14,187 bases of DNA from Clostridiales bacterium. GTDB lineage: Bacteria > Bacillota > Clostridia > Christensenellales > Borkfalkiaceae. Location of the stretch: the NCBI GenBank assembly GCA_015069525.1, contig SVIK01000032.1, positions 1-14,187 on the forward strand, given 5' to 3'. Numbering within the stretch: position 1 is the stretch's first letter; every line of letters begins with the position of its first letter. The notes below the pieces were generated by a model that did not search any database, was not told the DNA's origin, and worked only from the letters and a program-made list of their open reading frames with translations. Below, in pieces: positions 7,930 to 14,094 of this stretch. The translations under genes were made by a program, and so were the position numbers.

Positions 7930-9240
7930 TCACTTCTTCGTTGCCAAAAGCGTTATCAAACCATAACCGTTATTGCGGTTGACACGGATATTGGCAAAGT
8001 TTATTTTCTTCTTCATTTCGGCGAGCGTCATCCCGCAAAGAAATACGTCCTCGCCCTCTTTAAGCGTATCGCCTGCGAGCAAGATTTCGTCCACTTCGCC
8101 ACCGTTTGCACGGTACGCTTCCACCGCTTTGACGATATCTACCCCCGTAAGCAAGCCCGTACACGTGACCGTTTCCCCAAAAAATTCGTTTTTCACGGGG
8201 AGCAACGTCGCTTGCAAACCCTCAATTTCCGCGTTGCAACGCTCGATGAGCTTTTTCAGCGTTTTTTCCGCGCTGACGCCACAAACAATTAGGCTCTTTT
8301 TTTCTTTTTTCAGTTTCTTTCCTCTTTGCCAGGATAACGCTTCGTTTGCCTCGTCTAAAAACTTGCTCGTCATGCCGATACCGTTTTCCAACTGTTCGAA
8401 GCTACCGTAAAAGGCGCACTCTTTCATTTCCCTTTCCGCTTTTACGAAGTATTCGTCGGCGGGAAGCAGGAAGTTTTCGCCAAGTTCGGCATTGATTTCG
8501 TCGATTAAATCGAGCATTTTTTCGCTGTACGCTTTATCGATATCAGGGATTTTTGTCAACCCCTCGCGGTATTTCGTTATCCCCGTCGGCACGCACGCCA
8601 AATCGCAAACGTTAGGATAATAGGCAAACAGCTCTTTTGCCGTCCTACGCAGTTCCTCTCCGTCGTTTTCGTTCGGCACGATAACCGCCTGACAATGGAT
8701 TTCTATCCCGCCTTTTACAAGCGTGTCTATTTGCGACAAGATTTTCCCTGCGTGACGGTTGCGGAGCAGTTTTACGCGAAGTTCTGGATTCGTCGTATGT
8801 ACGGATACGTACAAGGGAGAAAGCTGTAAACGCACAATTCTTTCCAATTCCTCGTTTGATACGTTGGTGAGCGTGACGAAATTGCCACACTCGAAACTCA
8901 TCGTATAATCGTCGTCTTTTACGTACAAGCTTTCCCGCATGTTTTTGGGCATTTGGTCCACAAAACAAAACACGCAACGGTTATGACAAGTGCGGATTTT
9001 TTGGCTCTTTTCAAATTCCAAGCCCAAATCCTCGTATTCTTCTTTCTGCACCGAAAGGGATTTTTCCTCGCCCGTTCGAAAATCTTTTACCGTCATCACG
9101 AAAGAGGATTTCTCTACGTAATAAAGATAATCCAGCTCGTCCACGCAGGCGTAGTTATCAAACGCCGTGACGATATCGCCAACCTCTAACCCGAGCGATT
9201 TGGCGATGCTTTTCTTTTGTACTTTCGTGATTTTTAACAT
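7930..9240 (-). CDS. DUF512 family PDZ-domain radical SAM protein, function unknown
   Basis: A 436-residue cytoplasmic protein. The N-terminal 60-70 residues are PDZ-like (SIAKSLGLEVGDIV, around 11-24). A radical SAM core follows with the [4Fe-4S] motif C85-x3-C89-x2-C92 (CHNRCVFC), then a conserved GNFVTLTN stretch (119-126). The C-terminal half corresponds to DUF512 (Pfam PF04459), giving the whole-length family annotated as putative radical SAM enzyme TIGR03279. The reaction and substrate are not known to me. Next to der and close to an rRNA pseudouridine synthase gene, a role in RNA modification or ribosome maturation is a plausible guess. AAGGG overlapping the rluD stop serves as ribosome binding site, 9 bases from the ATG. 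The gaps to rluD and der are 12 and 29 bases. Confidence 0.92.
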   Translation of the reverse strand: MLKITKVQKKSIAKSLGLEVGDIVTAFDNYACVDELDYLYYVEKSSFVMTVKDFRTGEEKSLSVQKEEYEDLGLEFEKSQKIRTCHNRCVFCFVDQMPKNMRESLYVKDDDYTMSFECGNFVTLTNVSNEELERIVRLQLSPLYVSVHTTNPELRVKLLRNRHAGKILSQIDTLVKGGIEIHCQAVIVPNENDGEELRRTAKELFAYYPNVCDLACVPTGITKYREGLTKIPDIDKAYSEKMLDLIDEINAELGENFLLPADEYFVKAEREMKECAFYGSFEQLENGIGMTSKFLDEANEALSWQRGKKLKKEKKSLIVCGVSAEKTLKKLIERCNAEIEGLQATLLPVKNEFFGETVTCTGLLTGVDIVKAVEAYRANGGEVDEILLAGDTLKEGEDVFLCGMTLAEMKKKINFANIRVNRNNGYGLITLLATKK

Positions 9241-9252
9241 GCAATACGTCCC

Positions 9253-10206
9253 TTATAAAATATCCGCAAACGGCGCGCTATCCGTTTGATATTTCGTGCA
9301 AAGTTTTTGTAAAATTTCAGAAAATTCCTTGGGCAAGGGCGCGGTGAACGTCATTCTTTCCCCTTTCGTTGGATGGGAAAGTTCTAACTTCCAAGCGTGC
9401 AACAACTGCCCGTTGATGGAGAGTTTTTGCTTTTTGAACCCATACACAGGGTCGCCTACGACGGGATGCCCTATGTGTTTTGCGTGAACGCGGATTTGAT
9501 GCGTTCTACCCGTTTGCAAATCGAACCTACAAAGGGTGAAATCCGTACCAAAGTGCGCCACCGTTTCAAAGCGAGTAATTGCTATTTTACCTTGCCCAAA
9601 GGGCAATACCGACATCTTCAAACGCTCGGTAGGGTGTCTACCGATGTCCGTCGTAATTTCCCCCCGCGCCTCTTTTACGTTTCCCTCCAAAAGAGCGTAG
9701 TAGGTACGTTTACACGTCTTTTCAGCAATTTGCGAGGCGAGCGATACGTGCGCCTTGTCGTTTTTTGCCACAACCAAAAGCCCCGTCGTGTCCTTGTCTA
9801 TCCTATGCACGATACCAGGGCGCAAAACCCCGCCGATACCGCTTAACGAATCGAGCGCGTATAAGAGTGCGTTGACCAGCGTGCCCTCGACTACGCCACT
9901 ACCGATATGCACCGTCATACCCTTGGGTTTGTTTACGATTGCAAAATCCTCGTCTTGATACACGATTTCTATCGGGATATTTTCCGCCTTTACCGCGTAT
10001 TCCACCGCGTCGGGGACGGTGAGGGCGATTACGTCCCCACTCTTGATATCCGCGCCCGCCTTTTGCGTGACTTTCCCGCAAACGGTGACGTTCCCCTCTT
10101 CGATGAGCTTTTTGATGCGTGAACGGGTAAATTCGTCCGTTTGCTCGCTCAAAAACAAATCCAAGCGTTTGCAAGGTTTTTCCGCAACGAACAACCTTTT
10201 ATCCAT
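9253..10206 (-). CDS. rluD: RluA/RluD-family 23S rRNA pseudouridine synthase
   Basis: A 317-residue protein with an N-terminal S4 RNA-binding domain (about 13-62, including LFLSEQTDEFTRSRIKKLI) and a pseudouridine synthase catalytic domain. The catalytic motif is HRIDKDTTGLLVVAKND starting at H134, with D137 as the predicted catalytic aspartate. DEDFAIVNKPKGMTVH (85-100) and the late GRTHQIRVH motif complete the RluA-family signature. In E. coli RluD modifies helix 69 of 23S rRNA. The S4 domain and the lspA neighbour favour the RluD branch, but RluC-type specificity cannot be excluded. The ATG lies inside the 3' end of lspA (8-base overlap), with GGAG six bases upstream, so it is translationally coupled. 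The lspA-rluD pairing is widespread in bacteria. Confidence 0.94.
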   Translation of the reverse strand: MDKRLFVAEKPCKRLDLFLSEQTDEFTRSRIKKLIEEGNVTVCGKVTQKAGADIKSGDVIALTVPDAVEYAVKAENIPIEIVYQDEDFAIVNKPKGMTVHIGSGVVEGTLVNALLYALDSLSGIGGVLRPGIVHRIDKDTTGLLVVAKNDKAHVSLASQIAEKTCKRTYYALLEGNVKEARGEITTDIGRHPTERLKMSVLPFGQGKIAITRFETVAHFGTDFTLCRFDLQTGRTHQIRVHAKHIGHPVVGDPVYGFKKQKLSINGQLLHAWKLELSHPTKGERMTFTAPLPKEFSEILQKLCTKYQTDSAPFADIL

Positions 10207-10903
10207 TGTTTGCTCCGTCCTCGTCGTTTGAGGGAGGGCTCTGCTTCGTTTGCGCCTGTGCTTGCGCTAATTTTTCCGCTTTTTTCTTTTCCGCCTTTTC
10301 CTCGTATTCCTTTGCAAGCGCTTTATATTTTGCCGTTGCAGGGAATACTGCCTCTGCATCGAAAAAGAGCATAGACAGCGCCAACATGACCGCCCCCGCT
10401 ACGATAAAGAAATCCGCAAAGTTGCATACGCCGAAATTGAAAATGATATGCAGGCGCACCATATCCCGCACACCGTCGCTCTCGCCCGTCGTGGAGATAG
10501 AACTCGGGTCCCATACGCGATAGAGAATTCTATCAATCAAATTGCCTACGCCACCCGCCACGATAAACACGAGCGCAAGGCGCAAAAGCGCGCGACGGCT
10601 GTCAATTTTGAAGAATAGGAAGGAAAGCCCTATCATCAGCAAGCACGTGCCAATGACGATAATCAGCTTCCACGCCATACCCGCGTTGGCAAAAGAACTG
10701 AACGCGATACCGCGGTTATATTCGATGCAAAGCTCTATTACGCCGGGAATAATGATGATATCGTCGTTGCCTTTACTAAAATACGAATCCGCCCAAATCT
10801 TGATGAGCTGGTCGATTGCAACGAGCACGAAAAAAAGCACCGAAAGCCATAACGTCGGGTTTTTCCACCATATATTCTTTTGGTTTTCGTTGGTTTTTTC
10901 CAT
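10199..10903 (-). CDS. lspA: LspA, lipoprotein signal peptidase (signal peptidase II) with extended loop and tail
   Basis: A 234-residue membrane aspartyl peptidase that cleaves signal peptides from diacylglyceryl-modified prolipoproteins. Family motifs: DQLIK (31-35), EYNRGIAFS (61-69), GGVGNLIDR (117-125) with catalytic D124, and FNFGVCNFADFF (155-166) with catalytic D164. Four hydrophobic helices fit LspA. Two things are unusual. The two catalytic aspartates are 40 residues apart, against about 20-27 in well-known LspA proteins, because of an inserted segment (about 128-150) on the outer face. Also, after the last helix comes a roughly 50-residue charged, Ala/Lys/Glu-rich tail (185-234) that may form a coiled coil in the cytoplasm; the family usually stops near 150-170 residues. 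It shares one base with the pncB stop (TAATG) and overlaps rluD by 8 bases. lgt, the preceding enzyme in the pathway, is two genes upstream. Confidence 0.95.
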   Translation of the reverse strand: MEKTNENQKNIWWKNPTLWLSVLFFVLVAIDQLIKIWADSYFSKGNDDIIIIPGVIELCIEYNRGIAFSSFANAGMAWKLIIVIGTCLLMIGLSFLFFKIDSRRALLRLALVFIVAGGVGNLIDRILYRVWDPSSISTTGESDGVRDMVRLHIIFNFGVCNFADFFIVAGAVMLALSMLFFDAEAVFPATAKYKALAKEYEEKAEKKKAEKLAQAQAQTKQSPPSNDEDGANNG

Positions 10904-12357
10904 TATTTATCCCCTTTTTTCGCGCCTTGACGGATTCCGTCGATTAAGCTGAATTTCAAGGCGTGCAATTTGTCGGATAAGTCCACTTTATAAAGCTGGG
11001 GCATATCCAAACGAAGATATTCTTCCCAGAATTTTGCCAGCTCGCCCTTGGAATACTTTTGTACTTCCATAAGCGGAGGGAATTCGTAAACGAGTTTGCC
11101 CTTCTTTACAATCGTTTGTTGCAATTCTTCCGCTTTAAAGTTTTCAACTTCGTGCGTCTTCCACGTTTCTACGGGGTGGAAAATCGTCAAAGGCTTGCTA
11201 TCGTCTATTTCCTCGTCTCGGAGCGTGATTAAATCGGCAATCGCCATGCCGTTCCCTTTATCGTACAAGCGATATAAACGCTTGAAAGAAGGGTTGGTGA
11301 TTTTTGCCGTGTTATCCGAAAGCTTGATTTTCGGCGTAGCGTTGCCCTTTTCGTCAAATACCGCCGATAATTTGTACACGCCACCAAGCGCAGGCAAATC
11401 CTCCGAGGTAATCAGCTTCGTGCCTACCCCCCAAGAATCGATTTTTGCACCCTGTTGCAAAAGGGAGCTTATCGAACGCTCCTCCAAGTCCCCCGAGACG
11501 CAAATGATTGCTTCGGGGAATCCCGCGTCGTCCAACATTTTTCTCGCTTTTTTGGAAAGGTACGCCAAATCCCCGCTATCCAAACGGATACCGCGCGGTT
11601 TATGCCCTTTCGCTTTTAATTCTTTGAATACTTTGATAGCGTTAGGCACACCGCTTCTAAGCGTGTCATAAGTATCTACGAGAAACAAGCAATTATCAGG
11701 ATACGCTTCCGCATACGCGTGGAAAGCGTCGTATTCCGTAGGGTAATCCATTACCCAGCTATGCGCCATCGTGCCCGCTACGGGGATATTGAATTTTTGT
11801 CCTGCGATAACATTGGACGTGGACGCACAACCACCGATGACAGCCGCACGCGCACCGTTGATGCCTGCGTCAGGACCTTGCGCTCTTCGCAAACCGAACT
11901 CCATAACCACGCCTTTCCCTGCCGTTGCACGACAAATCTTGGACGATTTCGTCGCGATAAGCGTTTGATGATTGATGATGTTAAGAAGTGCCGTTTCCGC
12001 GAACTGCGCCTGAATAAGCGGGGCTTTTACCGTCAAAATCGGCTCCCCAGGGAATACGGGCGTACCCTCTTTTACAGCGTACACGTCGCCCGTGAATTTC
12101 ATGTTTTTCAAATAGGTTAAGAAGTCTTCGTCGAAAAGGTTTAACGAACGGAGATATTCGATATCCTCGTCGTCGAAGCGCCAATTCAAAAGGTAATCCA
12201 TTGCTTGCTCCAACCCAGCAAAAAGCGAATAGGTAATAAGCGCGTTTTTGCGGAAGAACAAATCGAAAACGACTTCCTCTTCATGTTTCTTTTGACGGTA
12301 AAAACCGTACCCCATCGTCAACTGATACAAATCGGTAAGCAACGTTAAGTTTCTCAT
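10903..12357 (-). CDS. pncB: Nicotinate phosphoribosyltransferase (PncB)
   Basis: A 484-residue cytosolic enzyme converting nicotinate and phosphoribosyl pyrophosphate, with ATP hydrolysis, to nicotinate mononucleotide in NAD salvage (Preiss-Handler pathway). Motifs: LLTDLYQLTM (6-15) at the N-terminus, EFGLRRAQGPD (153-163), GTMAHSW (195-201) carrying the His predicted to be phosphorylated during catalysis (H199), VDTYDT (227-232), and RLDSGD (258-263) for the ribose/phosphate site. The length matches the bacterial long form. The start overlaps the lgt stop as ATGA, with GGAGG seven bases upstream. It ends on a TAA whose final A begins lspA. Its position between two lipoprotein-processing genes probably reflects operon economy rather than a shared pathway, though NAD supply would also serve NAD-sensing TrkA and NfnAB. 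Confidence 0.96.
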   Translation of the reverse strand: MRNLTLLTDLYQLTMGYGFYRQKKHEEEVVFDLFFRKNALITYSLFAGLEQAMDYLLNWRFDDEDIEYLRSLNLFDEDFLTYLKNMKFTGDVYAVKEGTPVFPGEPILTVKAPLIQAQFAETALLNIINHQTLIATKSSKICRATAGKGVVMEFGLRRAQGPDAGINGARAAVIGGCASTSNVIAGQKFNIPVAGTMAHSWVMDYPTEYDAFHAYAEAYPDNCLFLVDTYDTLRSGVPNAIKVFKELKAKGHKPRGIRLDSGDLAYLSKKARKMLDDAGFPEAIICVSGDLEERSISSLLQQGAKIDSWGVGTKLITSEDLPALGGVYKLSAVFDEKGNATPKIKLSDNTAKITNPSFKRLYRLYDKGNGMAIADLITLRDEEIDDSKPLTIFHPVETWKTHEVENFKAEELQQTIVKKGKLVYEFPPLMEVQKYSKGELAKFWEEYLRLDMPQLYKVDLSDKLHALKFSLIDGIRQGAKKGDK

Positions 12358-13244
12358 TTTTCTTCCTCCGCCGAATCGTTTTTTATCTCTTCTTTCACGT
12401 TCTCTTCTACGTTTTCTTTTTCACTCGGCAATAAAATTTCTTCCGTCGTTTCCCCCGCTACTTCTTCCACGGCGGATACTATCTCTTCACGCTTACGTTT
12501 TTTCCAAAGGTATTCCACGAGGAAGATAAGCCCTATCCCAATCACTACCATGCAAATCGACCAGAATTGCGAAGGGGAAATGCCGGGAATAAAACCGCCA
12601 CGGCTATCGTCACGAGCGTATTCGATACAGAAACGGAAAATGCCGTAGGATACAAGGTATACGCTGAGCCCGTGCTTAAATTTCCATTTCATAACGAGCA
12701 AGAAGATAATGGCACAAAGAGCAAATAAGAACAACGCCTCGAAAAGTTGCGTGGGGACGACCTTTGCATACCCGAATTTGTTCGTATCCATATAGATGCC
12801 GTACCAAGCGTCCGTCAACGAACCGTGGCAACAGCCCGCAAACAAACAGCCGATTCTGCCAAAACCGTGCGCCACCGTAATACAGCAAGGCGCAAAGGAA
12901 AGAATATCCAAAAGCTTCGATTCGAATCTCTTTCTAACGATAGCATAGACGATTAAGAAACACGCTACGCCACCTATGAGCCCGCCTATAAACGTCACAC
13001 CGCCCTTTAAATTAAATCCGTTTTCGGGATTGTCAATATAGTTATACGTCGCTTGGAATAGCGCCGCTGAAAAGAAGCCGATAGCAATGGAAATGATTGC
13101 GTTATAAAACACGAAGTCGGTAAATTTCGATTGCAGTTTTGCTTTCTTCGCGTAATAGAATAACAGCAAAAAGCAACACAATATCCCTACCGCAATCATA
13201 ATTCCGTACAAATGGAAAATACCAAAAATGTCTTTATTATACAT
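12354..13244 (-). CDS. lgt: Prolipoprotein diacylglyceryl transferase family (Lgt), cysteine-rich variant with acidic tail
   Basis: A 296-residue membrane enzyme predicted to transfer diacylglycerol from phosphatidylglycerol to the lipobox cysteine of prolipoproteins. Supporting motifs: HLYGIMIAVG (11-20), GGLIGG (87-92), HGFGRIGCLFAGCCHG (126-141) containing the key HG and R130, PTQLFEA (164-170), and RFCIEYAR (204-211). About seven hydrophobic helices are visible. The central motif reads GCLFAGCCHG where E. coli has GNFINxE-type residues; this GCxxxGCCxG variant is common in Gram-positive genomes. A 49-residue Glu/Lys-rich tail (248-296) extends past the last helix. The frame is open to an ATG at 13328, but that lies in the terminator and promoter; the ATG at 13244, with AAGGAG six bases upstream, is clearly the start. 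It is the first gene of the eleven-gene operon. Confidence 0.92.
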   Translation of the reverse strand: MYNKDIFGIFHLYGIMIAVGILCCFLLLFYYAKKAKLQSKFTDFVFYNAIISIAIGFFSAALFQATYNYIDNPENGFNLKGGVTFIGGLIGGVACFLIVYAIVRKRFESKLLDILSFAPCCITVAHGFGRIGCLFAGCCHGSLTDAWYGIYMDTNKFGYAKVVPTQLFEALFLFALCAIIFLLVMKWKFKHGLSVYLVSYGIFRFCIEYARDDSRGGFIPGISPSQFWSICMVVIGIGLIFLVEYLWKKRKREEIVSAVEEVAGETTEEILLPSEKENVEENVKEEIKNDSAEEEK

Positions 13245-13261
13245 CTTTTTCTCCTTATACG

Positions 13262-13291
13262 ACGGGTATTTTTCGCTTTTTACGAGCCCGT
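13262..13291 (-). promoter_or_regulatory. Possible 5'-end hairpin of the lgt operon transcript
   Basis: The predicted start of transcription is near 13293. The first bases of the leader, ACGGG (13291-13287), pair perfectly with CCCGT (13266-13262) across an A-rich 20-base loop. Such a 5'-terminal stem could protect the long mRNA from decay. With only 5 bp it may be chance. Confidence 0.3.
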
Positions 13292-13299
13292 ACTTTATT

Positions 13300-13328
13300 A
13301 TTATAGCATAATAATAAAAAACCGTCAA
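13300..13328 (-). promoter_or_regulatory. Strong sigma-A promoter of the lgt-pncB-lspA-... operon, nested in the folT terminator
   Basis: Minus-strand -35 box TTGACG (13328-13323), spacer of exactly 17 bases, and a perfect -10 box TATAAT (13305-13300) preceded by TG one base upstream (extended -10). The -35 box coincides with the 3' arm of the folT terminator, and the terminator's six-U run forms most of the spacer. Transcription would start near 13293, giving a leader of about 50 bases to the lgt start codon at 13244. No other promoter of similar quality was noticed between here and 1123, so this probably drives the whole operon. Confidence 0.88.
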
Positions 13329-13347
13329 GCTTTCTACTGACGGTTTT
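13310..13347 (-). terminator. Intrinsic terminator of folT
   Basis: Minus-strand 10-bp perfect stem AAAACCGTCA (13347-13338) with TGACGGTTTT (13327-13318), a 10-base loop, and a run of six T (13321-13316) continuing into ATTATTAT. It lies about 26 bases after the folT stop. The following bases are reused as the promoter of the next operon. Read in the other direction the T-run is shorter, and no plus-strand gene needs it. Confidence 0.9.
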
Positions 13348-13373
13348 GGGGATTATTTTGTTTTCTATTTTGC

Positions 13374-14015
13374 TTAATAAAGGTGCAATTTCAGCGTCTT
13401 TACGTTATTTAATGCGGGAACGGCAATGAACAGCAACGCATAGTTAAATAAGCTGTTCCAAATTTGTCCCTTGAAAAATAAGCGGTAAAAAACGTACGCC
13501 CAAAAGGTGGTTTCTCCACCAAAACGTTTTGCCATAAAATCGACTATCCCAGCTGAAAAACCCATGGCTTTGTTGTAATAGTAGAAGCCCGTACTGTTGA
13601 TAAGTATGGTACAAAAGGCAAACGTGAAGATACAAATACCGCCCAATTTTATAAATACAAGCCATTTACGCTTCGTAGGCACTAAATTGAATATTAGCCC
13701 TGAAAGCAAAGCAAAACTTCCCGTGGACAGACCTACCCACCACATATATATGTACGCAGGGTTGACGATATAACCGATGAAGTCCCCTAAAATACATGCA
13801 AAAAAGCCGTAAAACGGACCGACGAGTATCCCTATCAATAACGCTACGATAATCGTGAGCGAAAATTGATTGTCCATAAACTTGAACTCTAAAAAGTTCG
13901 CCGCAATCGCAAACGTCGTCATGACCGCTATGTACGCGATTTTATGACTCCTGTTTTTGGACAGCAAGGTTTCGGAAAATATCAGCTTTTTCCAAAAGGG
14001 TATTGCCTTTTTCAT
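13374..14015 (-). CDS. folT: Folate-type ECF transporter S component (FolT family)
   Basis: A 213-residue membrane protein with about six hydrophobic helices, the size and character of the substrate-binding (S) subunit of energy-coupling-factor vitamin importers. Typical features are the helix-loop VGPFYGFFACILGDFIGY (65-82) and, at the C-terminus, the conserved arginine/glutamine/asparagine pattern of FolT-like proteins, R178 with GQIWNSLFNYALL (183-195). It would bind folate or a reduced folate and work with a shared EcfA-EcfA'-EcfT module encoded elsewhere. Folate specificity is strongly supported by the THF riboswitch upstream. An in-frame ATG at 14054 lacks a ribosome binding site, while the ATG at 14015 follows AGGGAGG (14027-14033) by 11 bases, so the shorter form is preferred. 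The gene stands alone between riboswitch and terminator. Confidence 0.88.
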   Translation of the reverse strand: MKKAIPFWKKLIFSETLLSKNRSHKIAYIAVMTTFAIAANFLEFKFMDNQFSLTIIVALLIGILVGPFYGFFACILGDFIGYIVNPAYIYMWWVGLSTGSFALLSGLIFNLVPTKRKWLVFIKLGGICIFTFAFCTILINSTGFYYYNKAMGFSAGIVDFMAKRFGGETTFWAYVFYRLFFKGQIWNSLFNYALLFIAVPALNNVKTLKLHLY

Positions 14016-14048
14016 AAAAATAAAAACCTCCCTAAAAGAAGGTCCGCC
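14016..14048 (-). promoter_or_regulatory. Riboswitch expression platform: Shine-Dalgarno-sequestering, terminator-like hairpin
   Basis: Just before the folT ATG the RNA can fold ACCUUCU (14043-14037) against GGGAGGU (14032-14026) around a UUUA loop: 7 bp with two G-U pairs. The 3' arm contains the folT Shine-Dalgarno. It is followed by UUUUAUUUUU (14025-14016) running to the ATG, so the same hairpin could also act as an intrinsic terminator. The segment GGCGGAC (14048-14042) just 5' of it can pair with GUCCGCU (14103-14097) at the 3' end of the aptamer, giving a candidate switch between two mutually exclusive folds. The pairings are seen in sequence; the mechanism is inferred. Confidence 0.7.
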
Positions 14049-14094
14049 GAACATGGAAATATACGTTCAATACGTACATACCCCACTCTCTTTT

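Noticed and set aside
13245..13328. Upstream extension of lgt to an ATG at 13328
   Set aside because: The added 28 codons run through the folT terminator and the operon promoter, upstream of the predicted transcription start. The ATG at 13244 has AAGGAG at ideal spacing and gives a normal Lgt N-terminus.
14016..14054. Upstream start of folT at 14054
   Set aside because: There is no Shine-Dalgarno before this ATG, and the extra residues are encoded by the riboswitch expression platform. The ATG at 14015 has AGGGAGG upstream.
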